Positions 1 to 8,948 of a stretch of 64,000 bases of DNA are shown in pieces. The DNA is from Cristatella mucedo. Taxonomy: Eukaryota; Bryozoa; Phylactolaemata; Cristatellidae. The stretch spans positions 1,825,001-1,889,000 of the forward strand of contig WPIO01000003.1 in assembly GCA_009760855.2 (NCBI GenBank). Reading direction: 5' to 3'. Every line of letters begins with the position of its first letter. Position 1 is the first letter of the stretch. The translations under genes and the position numbers were made by a program. The notes under the pieces are model-generated. The model was not told the DNA's origin, did no database searches, and saw only the letters and a program-made list of their open reading frames with translations.

Positions 1-728
1 AAAGAACTGCAACTGGCCAGAAAGTCAAGCACACACATCTGAGCACCTCCAATATTATTCAGCTATTTACAGGGTGCCTATGAGGACATAGCGAAGTGCT
101 TCAAAGGAGTTGCCCCAACTGTCTGGACTGACTGGCATAAGGCATGCAGTGAAACCGCTCTTTGGGAGCTAACTGCAGCCGACAAAAAGGTTGCAGCTCG
201 GCATCCAGAATTTTTTCAAATAAAAAACATGCATGTTCATTCAGGCAGCACTACTAAGCACAATTCGAATAAACATACAAACTACTGACTTGGAGGGGCA
301 GGAGGAGGGACCCAGCAGCACTTCAGTATTTGGAACCTGTAAAATCGCAGAGAACATCTCAAAAATTTCATCAAGGCACTTTATATAATTTCATCTACCG
401 ATTATCTACTTCCACCCGCTTCCTCCTAATGCTTTGCTAGTCACATCTTTCAAATTGACGAACAATTTTGACTTGCATTAACGAGCTACAACATCGAGCT
501 GTAAATACGAAAGAAATAACTGCAAAAGAAACCACAGTTGCTTGACATTATCAGAGTAAACACTTAAGAAGAATGCAGCTGCTGACCGGGCAGATTAACG
601 AACACAGATATACAAAGTACTGCTTCACACCGATATATATATAGGTCATACCAGTACTGGGTAAAAAAAGATGGAACAAATTAATAGTGGGTTGTACCAT
701 ATTCTGTCTTTGCTAGGCAGAGGCTTAC
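1..728. other. Left-edge part of MAPRE1 intron 3
   Basis: This stretch lies downstream of the last visible MAPRE1 exon on the minus strand and is taken as intron. I looked on the minus strand for the next EB1 block (the end of the calponin-homology domain) and did not find it, so the remaining exons should lie to the left of the window. The only notable content is an unassigned open frame on the plus strand at 73-288. Confidence 0.6.
73..288 (+). other. Unassigned 71-codon open frame after an acceptor-like AG
   Basis: A plus-strand frame is open from just after TATTTACAG (64-72) to a TGA at 286-288. It has no ATG near its start; the first Met lies late, at about codon 53. The encoded peptide begins GAYEDIAKCFKGVAP and has balanced, protein-like composition with several Trp and Cys residues. 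I do not recognise the family. It could be the last exon of a plus-strand gene nested in the MAPRE1 intron, a transposase remnant, or chance. Confidence 0.2.
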
Positions 729-835
729 TTTGTCAACTCCTGCCTTTTGAAAAGAGCCTTGTAAGGTCTTAAAATTCTGAATATATTCGTGCTCCAGCTT
801 GGTGTTGAACTTCACCTTTTTAAGAAGTATTGATC
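729..835 (-). CDS. MAPRE1: MAPRE1 exon 3
   Basis: It codes for the second part of Gly54 and residues 55-89, ending FQKAGVDK. The acceptor is TTTCTAG| and the donor AAA|GTAAGC, both on the minus strand. The next exon is not in the window. Confidence 0.96.
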
Positions 836-3800
836 CTAGAAACAGTACGACCAACTTACAAGCACCGTTAAAGATAAATGTAAGCAATAATATTTGAAGA
901 AGAAAACAAGAGCTTCAATCATTACAACTAATACATTTTAATGACTGATAATTGACAAAACTGCTCCGAACCGTGGCTTTCTACACATGATTGTAGCCTC
1001 CTAAGTAATCTGACCCATAAGAAACAGCAATCACCTTAAGCATTGGATGCATGCCCGTTTATCGTGACCTCTACCAAAATGTGCAAATATATGTCAATCC
1101 CCTGTTAGAGCTCCATCATAAACTGCTCAACCAACATCATCTCGGGAACTGTTCTATCCATCCACAAACAACAGTATTCCTAAGCCTATTCAATCTTAGC
1201 CAGCTGCAAGCAATTGCATCAGCTTGTACTATCCCCGATATTGGTTGCCCCATGCCTCAGCATCACCCGTCAGTGAAGTTATAATAATAATAACAATAAG
1301 ACACTTGCATAGCATCTTAAAGAGAGCTGAATCATAGGAGCGTTAGGTATGTTGGAAAGAAAGCATGGCAACTGATTACTGATAACGCTCACAATTTCAG
1401 CAAGTATTAGAACATAAAGGTCAATTCACACAGACAAAGCAAATGCTGAGATGAACAGGTGTGTGGTCACAGCTTCTTTTAAAATGTCAATTCAGAGAAC
1501 TTCATTACAGCACAAATCAAGTGCGCGGAAAGAGATTAGGTTCTCTAAGGGCACTATATAACTGTATTATTGTTATTATGATATCTGCATTGATTCCTAC
1601 TTTGGGAGCATCGGAACTGAAAGCGCTGTCTTCAAAACATTTGAGATTGGTTAGAGGCATAGCTAAACGATCCGAGTCAAGAGAAGCAGGTGCTATACTT
1701 GGAGACTTGTGAAGTAAGTGCTTCGGATAGGTGAGCAGAAGCAATAGAAGAGAATGACTTAAAAGTGAGCAGCAGGATCTTGAAGTCGACATGCTGCCTG
1801 ATGGGAAGCAAGTGAAGGCTGGTGAGAAATGGTGTAAGGTGGCAGTTTGTGACCCAGAAGCTCCTGATCATTAAAATGTGCTACTAGCTCTCCTGCTGCT
1901 ATTCCCTATACTGGCACCTGCAACCAAGCACTATCCAGTCCTGTAACATATACATTTCAACGGCCATTATCCACGGTACAACTGCGCCACTAGCGACTAG
2001 CTGCTTCTCTTTCTTCACTTGCTACCAAGCGGGTATAGATTTTTTCAGAAACTACTATCAATTAAAGCGGGACATTCAAAACTCGCCTTGTGCAATGAAG
2101 CAGTAAGGAAACTGCAATGCAGCGTTCACAATTTCATCGTGACAGCTCAAGTATTGTGCAGTTTGAAGAAAGTAATTCTTCAACCAGCAAGTGCCTGTCA
2201 TAACTTGAACTTGTGTGATGGGACTCCAGAGATTAACATTAAGTACTGCAACTACCTAGGCATACTGCATTCATAGTTCCATTGGTTTTGCAATGCAGCA
2301 AGCAACAATTGTCTGTCTTTCCCCAATGTCCGGATGAACATCCGTTCATTCCGTATTTCTTCACTCAAGCATTATTACGATCACGGTAAATTTCATGCAT
2401 TGCAATACTTGCCTGGGAATAACATGTCCATGAACTGGCAGTATGCTGCTCCTACAAAAAAGGTGTGGTGTATATAAGTGCACAAATGCACACACACCAT
2501 TCTATTTTATAGCATGCCAGCAAGAGAGGAAGAGGCCGGCATACAGCGAAATACAGACAAACCGGTCAGGCATGCAGACAAAAGGACAGAGCGAGCAAGA
2601 GACAGGTGTGCTTTCATGCACACACTCACACGAATGCACGAGCACACCTGGTGGTGTCTCTCAAATATATATTTATATAAATATCCGAGAGAGGGAGAGA
2701 ATGAGAGAGAGACAGTAAGAGAGAGACAGTAAGAGAGAGACAGAGGGAGACAGAGAGAGACAGACAGAGACAGACAGACAGAGACAGACAGACAGACAGA
2801 GACAGACAGACAGACAGACAGAGACAGACAGACAGAGGCAGAGACAGAGACAGACAGAGACAGAAACAGACAGAGAGGGAGGGGGAGATGGACAGAGATT
2901 AATAAATGGGGCAGACAGACCAGTGAGCACAGACACAAAGACACAGCAGGTCAGACAGAGACACTCGCTTAATAGATAGACACCACCAGAAGACAGAGAC
3001 AAATATATATTCTGTAGACACCAATAATTATTAAAATACATTTTGCTGCAGCATCCTTCGAATATTGAACGATAGAATATATGCTGGTCTTGGAATAATA
3101 ACTAGGTTTTAGGCGAACAATTCTGCCATGGCCCTGAGCCCACTGACAGCCACGGTTGTAACACCTGATTTTGCACGTGCATTGCTGCAGAGCTGTTTCG
3201 AATGAAGAACCTGCATTGCTAGCACATCAGCAGAGGTGAACATCAGAATAAGTAGGCATGCCGTAGTTTCCAATCGGTGAAGTTAACAATTACCTTTATT
3301 GTTACTTAAGTTGTGGGTAATTAAGCTGGCAAACTCTGCTGTTTGCTCCTGGGTCTTGGCCTGGGGGTACGGCGTTCGCCTTTCCCGATACAAGACATGG
3401 GTTTGAGTCGTGCAGTGGGCAATAAAAAAAAATCTTCGACGATCAAACAGCCTGATTTGTTTAGCGGCAGAAAAGCGTTATAGGCTATCACCACAGCTTG
3501 CAGTTAGCTATAAAGAATCATCCAACTGCAAGGTTCAAACCCACGACCTCGGTCGTGAAGAGCGAGCACCATACCTCCTGGGCCACCACGGCCCATATCT
3601 GCTATTGCCCACTGCAAGAGGTGGTGAAGGCCGTTAAATGCTACAAAAACGAGGCAGTCAGCTAGCCATTCAATCAGCTAACCATTACTGTAAATTACTT
3701 TGGAGATTGCGGCTTCAAATCTCGAGATCGACGAGACAGAGTCTCCCTTCTTCTCTGTCCTCCTCGAAGACATCCCATAGAGAGCAGAGAGCAGTCTGGT

Positions 3801-6800
3801 ATCAGCTAGGTTGTTGGTTCAGCCAGGTTTGCATCTGAGATTAATAGCCAAGCTGCTGCCACTAACCACATTTGCATGCTGACCCTGTGCATGTCACCCC
3901 TAACCATATTATTCATTTCGTTTGTTTTTCAAACATGATTTTACTTACCATTCAATTGCATTTCACTTTACAGCAAATGTAAAGCGCCTAGAGAGAGATT
4001 AAGTTCTCTGAAGGCGCTTTATCAAGTGAATTATTATTATTATTATTATTATTAAGCTGCTTCATCCACCAGGTGGCTAATCAACCACGTTTTGGCCACG
4101 TCTGCCATATAACGAATGACGATAAACCACAGACAAAACTGGAAAGCCCAATCCTCGAAATAGCTAAGGTAGCGAATCTCCTATGACCTCTGCAGAAAAT
4201 CTTGCAGTCCAGCTCCACACAAACCTTTGGCTAAATAAACTAGACAAACATTTGCGAGCACACTGTTAACATTAGTCCTCCCTTAAGCTATGTAACACTG
4301 CAAAAATTCTGATATGCTAAGGTAAGGATACCACAGCCAATTTGGTGCACGCATTTGGGTCATCCCGTCAAGACTTGAGCAACTCATTCCTTGCTACTCT
4401 CATGTGCATCAAAATTCTTAAAGCTGATGTAAAACTCCACAGTAAGTTTTCTGTAGTCTAAAATTGTTGCATCTGCCAATTTACACCACTTCTTCACTCA
4501 TTTTTCCGTATCTTCATTCTCTTGTTCCGGCTAACCAATCTGAAATACTTCCTAATCAGGTTTCCCATCACACCAGCCGCTTCTCTGATTGAGGTCGTTC
4601 AGCTGTGCTTCTAAGCACCCTCAAGTCTATTGGATGCCTTCAGTGTCACGTGCCAATATCCTCAGAGCCTGGACTCCCTAATTCCTGACTTGACGACTCT
4701 TAAAAGGAATCTAAAACTATTCATATTCCTCACACCCCACATCCTCACAGCATTCGCTAAGCCCGTGTGAATTTTTCTACATGTGCCCAAGCATCAAAGC
4801 GTCAATAACGAAAGGCTTTACCAGCGCTTCCTTAGTTGTCGGTCGGTTACATTCCCTAGTTAACGGTGGGTTACATGCATGGATTGTTAACGCATAGTCT
4901 TTAGCAGGCTCTAGAGGTACAGCGATACAAATATCGCGCTTACTCATCGAATACACTTTTAATTGTAAGCGGCTTCTCAAACTTCTGCTGTTATGAAAGT
5001 TCTATTGAGGTTTCAGCAATCGAAAGTTACCGAAGGATTACGAAGCTTCCCATGAAAATCGAACGAGTTTCGCAGAGTGGAGAGAGAGAGAGCAGAATTT
5101 CAGCCTGTCACTCTTCCACGAGTTAAGAGCTACTGATAAAGATACAAGCATTCGCTGATACAGTGTCACCGTTAGTCGTGAATTCTCACATATACACCAG
5201 TATAACCTTGAAGGTAAAAAATCCGACTAACACAGCAGGTCGTTCATGCCACTAGAGGGAGGGGAATAGAAAAAACGCCATTCAAAGGGCCATTTTAAAT
5301 TACTTTAAATCCTGCTGCATTCGTCTACATCTGAGTGCAGGCTGCTAGTAACCGGGCTACATACCGGGCTAGGACAGGTTCTGACATGAGCAGCCATGGC
5401 ATGCCGGTGACAGAGCAACTGCTGAGTGAGATGCCCGCAAATCGGACGGTGTCACCTCAAAGAGTCTGTTGAGCTCGTGGGAATTCTTTCGTGGATGATT
5501 TGTCAGCTACACTTAATAATAATTTTAATAATAATAATAACAACTAGTTTCGACTGGTGACGTAAGAGAGCCAGATATCTATCCGGGCACCTCTTTACAA
5601 CTTGCAGCAAGAGAAGCAAAAACCTAGAGTTAATGACAAGCAGGGTTAGACATGCTTAGACGTGCGTGCAAGAGCATACGAGTAGCATGCGGAGACAAGC
5701 AAGCCGAGGTACATAAGAAGACACTGGCTTTAGGCCTGTCTTAATAGGGTCCCCTAAGCCTACTGCCTGTTAAGGCTGTGAGGGAGGCGATCCTTGCCCA
5801 GTGCCTCATATGAGTTATATGTCATATATGTCATATATGTCATATATGCCAATATGACACATACAAGTGCCCATCCTATGAGACCTGCTCATTGCCTCTC
5901 GTTAGACGACCACATCAGCTCCACAGTCAAATCAGCCTATTTTCAGCTTCATAACATTGCTAAAATTAGGGTTTGTTTAGATAAGGATACCACGTCCAAG
6001 TTGGTCCATGCATTCGTGACATCTCGTCTCGACTTCTGCAACTCACTGCTTACTGGCCTACCAGCATGTGCGATCAGGCGATTGCAGCTGGTGCAAAACT
6101 CTGCAGCTAGGCTTGTCTGTCGTGAGCGTCACAGTTGCCACATTACTCCACTTCTCGCCGACCTGCACTGGTTACCAGTCAAGCAACGGATTGACTTCAA
6201 GGTTTTGTCGCTCACTTTTAGGTCTCTTCATTCTATGGCTCCAGCCTATCTTTCAGATATACTACCCCATCAGGCAAAGCATCGTACCACTCGCTTTTCG
6301 GAATCCAACAGTCTAGAAATACCTCGTACAAACCTTAAATCCTTTGGAGACCGTGCATTTAGCTCGTATGCTCCCACAGCCTGGAACTCCCTCCCGACCT
6401 GCATCAGAACATCCCCTGACCTGACCACATTTAAAAGAAACTTAAAAACATACCTATTTAGGACAGCATTTAGTGGGTCCTTGTGATTCGTCCTCAATGT
6501 GCTTATGCGTGCTGACACTGTTCATGCTGCCACTAACCACATTTGCATGCTGACCCAGTGCATGTAACCCCTAACCATGTTATTCATTTTGTTTGTTTTT
6601 CAAGCATGATTTTACTTACTATTCTATTGCGTATCACTTTGCAGCAAATGTAAAGCGCCTAGAAAGAGATTAAGTTCTCTGAGGGCGCTTTATCAAGTGC
6701 AATATTATTATTATTATTATTATGGACGAGGGTCCGTCCACTCAACATATACCTATATAGCCGGGTTAGCCCTGGCATCAAGGAGAAAACTATCCGTGAA

Positions 6801-7316
6801 GCGACGACCCACAATCGGACGGACGGGCGAACGTTCACTTTTCGACGCTAGTGGCCCCTTGCGACGACACTAGCCAGGAGCATATCGCAAGTCCACGGGG
6901 AAGCGATTATAGCATCAGATAAGGAATCTGCCTAAAGACACTGTGGCAATGCTGCTGAGCTACTGCCAAAGCAGTAGACAGCTAGTGAAATATATTATAA
7001 AAACGTTGGGGCATCTAGGGCATTTAAATTTAAAAAAATGATAACCCCAGCTTCAAAAACCAAGAGTACATTCAAAATAATCTCTAACGTGCTGATATGC
7101 AACGATAAGTGCAAACTATGAACGAGCTCTTACATTTGAAAAATAATCGGAGTGGGTTAAAAATCGCCGCCAAACAATCACTGCTATATCGGTGGTGTAA
7201 AAACGAGTGTCCTTTGATTCAAACTACATGCTGCAAACTTGAAAGTAAAATAAGATGATTGCATACAGTGTGGACATGCACAACTTGCTGAAACTATGCT
7301 TAAATATGCCATGTCG

Positions 7317-7400
<84 letters not shown>

Positions 7401-8269
7401 TAAAAATATTAGCTTATTGAACAGCCCCTTTTGTAAAGCTGCAGAAGAACCTTGCTGGCTATCACATTGGTGCGCCGTGATGGCACACTAGGTAGGGCGG
7501 TTGCTTTCACGACCTCGGGACCGAGGTCGTGGGTTCGATTCCTGCAGTGTGCGATTCTGTATCGCCACTGCAAGCGGTGGTGACAGCCATAAAGGCTCTT
7601 CTGTCGCTATGCAAAAAGAGGCTGTTTAATCAGCTAGAACTTATTTATTCATTTATCATCACCAACGCTTGCAGTTGGTCATAGAGGATCGCCCACTAGA
7701 GGATTCGAACCCACGATCTCGGTCTTGAAGAGTTAGCACGGCAGCAGCCCGCTGGAGTTTTAGAAGAATTTAAAGGCAACGCAATGGTCAGCTAGTTGTA
7801 GGGATTGAATGTTATGGCAGTCAACTGCATCACGATCAAGAGACATTCGCAAGAACTGAGACTAGCACTAGAACTGAGCTGTTCACTCTGAACCTCAGTA
7901 CTACGTCGCAAGTAATATACTACCGAGCAGTGTGTCTTCGGCGCAGGTGCACCGGGTTCACATCTTGCCGTCAAAAGGTCTAATATCTTCCTCGCAGTCG
8001 CAAATAAACGCCGAAGGCTAGCTACACTAGCCTTACATCGGAAAAGCTGGTTCCTGCCAAACTCATACTTGGCGCACCGTACCAGCTTTACAGTAAGGCT
8101 CAGCTTCAAATGCAGCTCAGAAAAACTATTTCCTTCAATAAAAATTACCTGAACACAATTCTTCTATTTTCACATAGGTAGCACCAAGGGTTTCGTTGAC
8201 CCAATTTAAGATGTCGTGCCGACTTAGGTTCTCCTGAGTGCCGCTCGTGTTGTGAACGTTAACTGCCAT
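729..8269 (-). CDS. MAPRE1: Microtubule plus-end binding protein EB1 (5' part, exons 1-3)
   Basis: EB1 proteins bind growing microtubule plus ends through an N-terminal calponin-homology (CH) domain and recruit partners through a C-terminal EB-homology region. Three minus-strand exons join in frame: 8149-8269, 2413-2451 and 729-835, giving residues 1-89. The start MAVNV is the family's hallmark and the ATG sits in GCCATGG. The later blocks [25 protein letters not shown] and [18 protein letters not shown] are strongly conserved CH-domain sequence. Phases agree: Gly41 and Gly54 are each split 1/2. Intron 1 is about 5.7 kb and intron 2 about 1.6 kb, both rich in LINE and SINE copies. The rest of the CH domain, the linker and the EB-homology region lie off the left edge. 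Vertebrates have three paralogs, so the symbol marks the family, not strict orthology. Confidence 0.96.
1281..1880 (-). mobile_element. Decayed CR1/L2-like LINE 3' part (minus) with a nested plus tail
   Basis: The region begins with an ATAATAATAATAA tail and runs backwards through the LINE 3' UTR (1281-1500). From about 1583 to 1880 the minus strand still codes for degenerate blocks ([35 protein letters not shown]). A separate plus-oriented LINE tail (AGAGATTAGGTTCTCT, then ATT repeats) interrupts it at about 1510-1582. It lies in MAPRE1 intron 2. Confidence 0.7.
2413..2451 (-). CDS. MAPRE1: MAPRE1 exon 2 (39-nt microexon with a GC donor)
   Basis: The minus strand reads TTTTTGTAG| then an exon coding for [12 protein letters not shown], then CCCAG|GCAAGT. 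The donor is GC instead of GT, and its context AG|GCAAGT is the textbook consensus of GC-AG introns. Length and phase (2+36+1) fit both neighbours exactly. Confidence 0.95.
2682..2890. repeat. (GA)n/(CAGA)n compound microsatellite
   Basis: About 200 bp of interleaved GAGA and CAGACAGA units, becoming irregular toward the right. Long open frames on the minus strand here are artefacts of the repeat. It lies in MAPRE1 intron 1, about 230 bp from the 39-nt exon 2. Confidence 0.9.
3350..3430 (+). mobile_element. tRNA-like SINE head fragment
   Basis: It reads CTTGGCCTGGGGGTACGGCG (box A-like) and then ACATGGGTTTGAGTCGTGC (box B-like), with the spacing of the SINE heads found elsewhere in the window. 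No tail of either SINE family follows before the next, inverted SINE at 3442. Confidence 0.5.
3442..3690 (-). mobile_element. SINE-B copy (minus), plus a tail piece
   Basis: The minus strand shows a box A-like TGGCCCAGGAGG, an internal CACGACCGAGGTCGTG palindrome, a box B-like GGGTTTGAACC and the SINE-B tail. A second fragment (CACTGCAAGAGGTGGTGA and following) continues to about 3690 on the plus strand. The two inverted pieces flank a short spacer. Confidence 0.65.
3852..4053 (+). mobile_element. LINE 3' end
   Basis: It has the LINE 3' UTR (CCACTAACCACATTTGCATG) and the hairpin tail AAAGCGCC...GGCGCTTT with AGAGATTAAGTTCTCT in its centre, ending in (ATT)n. It is strongly 5'-truncated. Confidence 0.85.
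4320..4750 (+). mobile_element. Old, diverged LINE 3' coding fragment
   Basis: Weak but ordered matches to the LINE C-terminal region are present: GGATACCACAGCCAATTTGG near 4330 and a TTAAAAGGAATCTAAAACTA-like block near 4700. The frames are broken. It is older than the other copies in this intron. Confidence 0.5.
5817..5858. repeat. Short tandem repeat, TCATATATGT units
   Basis: Three to four near-perfect 10-bp units stand about 40 bp upstream of the 5' end of the young LINE copy. Confidence 0.75.
5897..6723 (+). mobile_element. Young CR1/L2-like LINE copy, 5'-truncated, open frame
   Basis: An uninterrupted frame runs to TGA near 6486. It codes for the end of the reverse-transcriptase region and the C-terminal domain ([52 protein letters not shown]). 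The 3' UTR, hairpin tail and (ATT)n follow. The copy starts abruptly at CCTCTCGTTAGACGACC, as expected for 5' truncation. By eye it differs from the copy at 46947-47770 by only about three positions, so it inserted recently. It lies in MAPRE1 intron 1 in the opposite orientation to the gene. Confidence 0.93.
7317..7398. repeat. (TA)n(GT)n microsatellite
   Basis: About ten TA units run directly into about thirty GT units, in MAPRE1 intron 1, just left of an inverted SINE pair. Confidence 0.95.
7478..7640 (+). mobile_element. SINE-B copy, nearly complete
   Basis: This is the clearest copy. Box A-like TGGCACACTAGG is followed by a perfect hairpin CACGACCTCGG/CCGAGGTCGTG, then a perfect RNA polymerase III box B (GGTTCGATTCC). 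The body has CACTGCAAGCGGTGGTGA and the tail CGCTATGCAAAAAGAGGC. The head resembles a tRNA gene, but the arm between the boxes is a palindrome and no mature tRNA fold is evident. Confidence 0.85.
7652..7760 (-). mobile_element. SINE-B fragment in inverted orientation
   Basis: It lies 12 bp from the plus copy and shows, on the minus strand, box B GGGTTCGAATCC and the body CAAGCGTTGGTGA. The two copies form an inverted pair that could fold back. Confidence 0.75.
8149..8269 (-). CDS. MAPRE1: MAPRE1 exon 1
   Basis: It codes for residues 1-40 plus the first base of Gly41, ending ...EELCS. The donor on the minus strand is CAG|GTAATT. The exon starts at the ATG; the 5' UTR was not delimited. Confidence 0.96.
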
Positions 8270-8857
8270 GGCTTGAGTCCTATTCAGAGAGCGACGTTAG
8301 AGGTAAAAATAAAAACGCAGCAGATGCATTCATCTGGATTTCCCTTTGCATCAGCAATCGTAAGTGAACAGCAAAAGACGCATCAGCCGGTAACGTTCAC
8401 ACCATCTCGGCAAACAGCACAGCAGAGCGGCCAGGTTGATTCTAAAAGCTTTAAGCAGAAAAAACATTAGGAAATGAGTCATATAACACTATTCTGCCGG
8501 AAAAACACGACAGCGTAAGCGATCGCATCGCGACGGACGACAAACAGACAACCAACCGGCGAGAAAACCGGCGCACCTGCGTACGAGGCGACGGCGACGC
8601 TGCGCCTAGGGATAATCACGTGACGGAGTACGCTTACCTTAGTGCTACCTCTGAATGCCAAACGGTAGTGAAATCAATACATAAAGACTATCAAAGTCTT
8701 AAAAAAATTGTTAATATTTAAATATTCTTTTTCCAAAGCACTGCATAAGCGCGAACCGAGTCGTTCAACAAAAGGTCGCAGTGTGATTCGCTGTCTCGCT
8801 TATACGCAAGTTGTCTGGTGTGCTGTATTCGTGAGTACTCGATTCGTGTGCTCGATC
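8270..8857. promoter_or_regulatory. Head-to-head intergenic region, probable bidirectional promoter
   Basis: Only 588 bp separate the MAPRE1 start codon (minus) from the PSMB2 start codon (plus), with no recognisable repeat between. The middle (8500-8640) is richer in CpG than its surroundings. Both 5' UTRs and both promoters must lie here unless upstream non-coding exons exist. No TATA box was assigned. Confidence 0.6.
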
Positions 8858-8948
8858 ATGGAGTTTCTAATTGGAGTCCAAGGGCCTGACTTTGTAATGG
8901 TAGCAGCTGATATGGCGAACGCGAGGAGCATTGTTCGCATGAAAGAAG
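8858..8948 (+). CDS. PSMB2: PSMB2 exon 1
   Basis: Residues 1-30 plus the first base of Asp31; donor GAAG|GTAAAC. An in-frame upstream start without ATG support was not used. Confidence 0.96.

Noticed and set aside
2690-2880. CRISPR-like array
   Set aside because: Units are tandem and without spacers; the region is a microsatellite in animal DNA.
2507-2944. Long minus-strand frames rich in Ser, Val, Cys and Leu
   Set aside because: They are translations of the (GA)n/(CAGA)n repeat, which is open in several frames.
5794-5896. N-terminal extension of the LINE frame into the ATATATGTC repeat
   Set aside because: The LINE homology starts at 5897; the upstream codons come from the tandem repeat.
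7478-7560. Functional tRNA gene
   Set aside because: Boxes A and B are present, but the middle is a palindrome, no anticodon arm or acceptor stem can be formed, and the unit recurs with a SINE tail.
8708-8857. Upstream extension of the PSMB2 frame
   Set aside because: PSMB2 proteins begin at the MEFLIG-type start; the ATG at 8858 has a good context, and the upstream part has no similarity.
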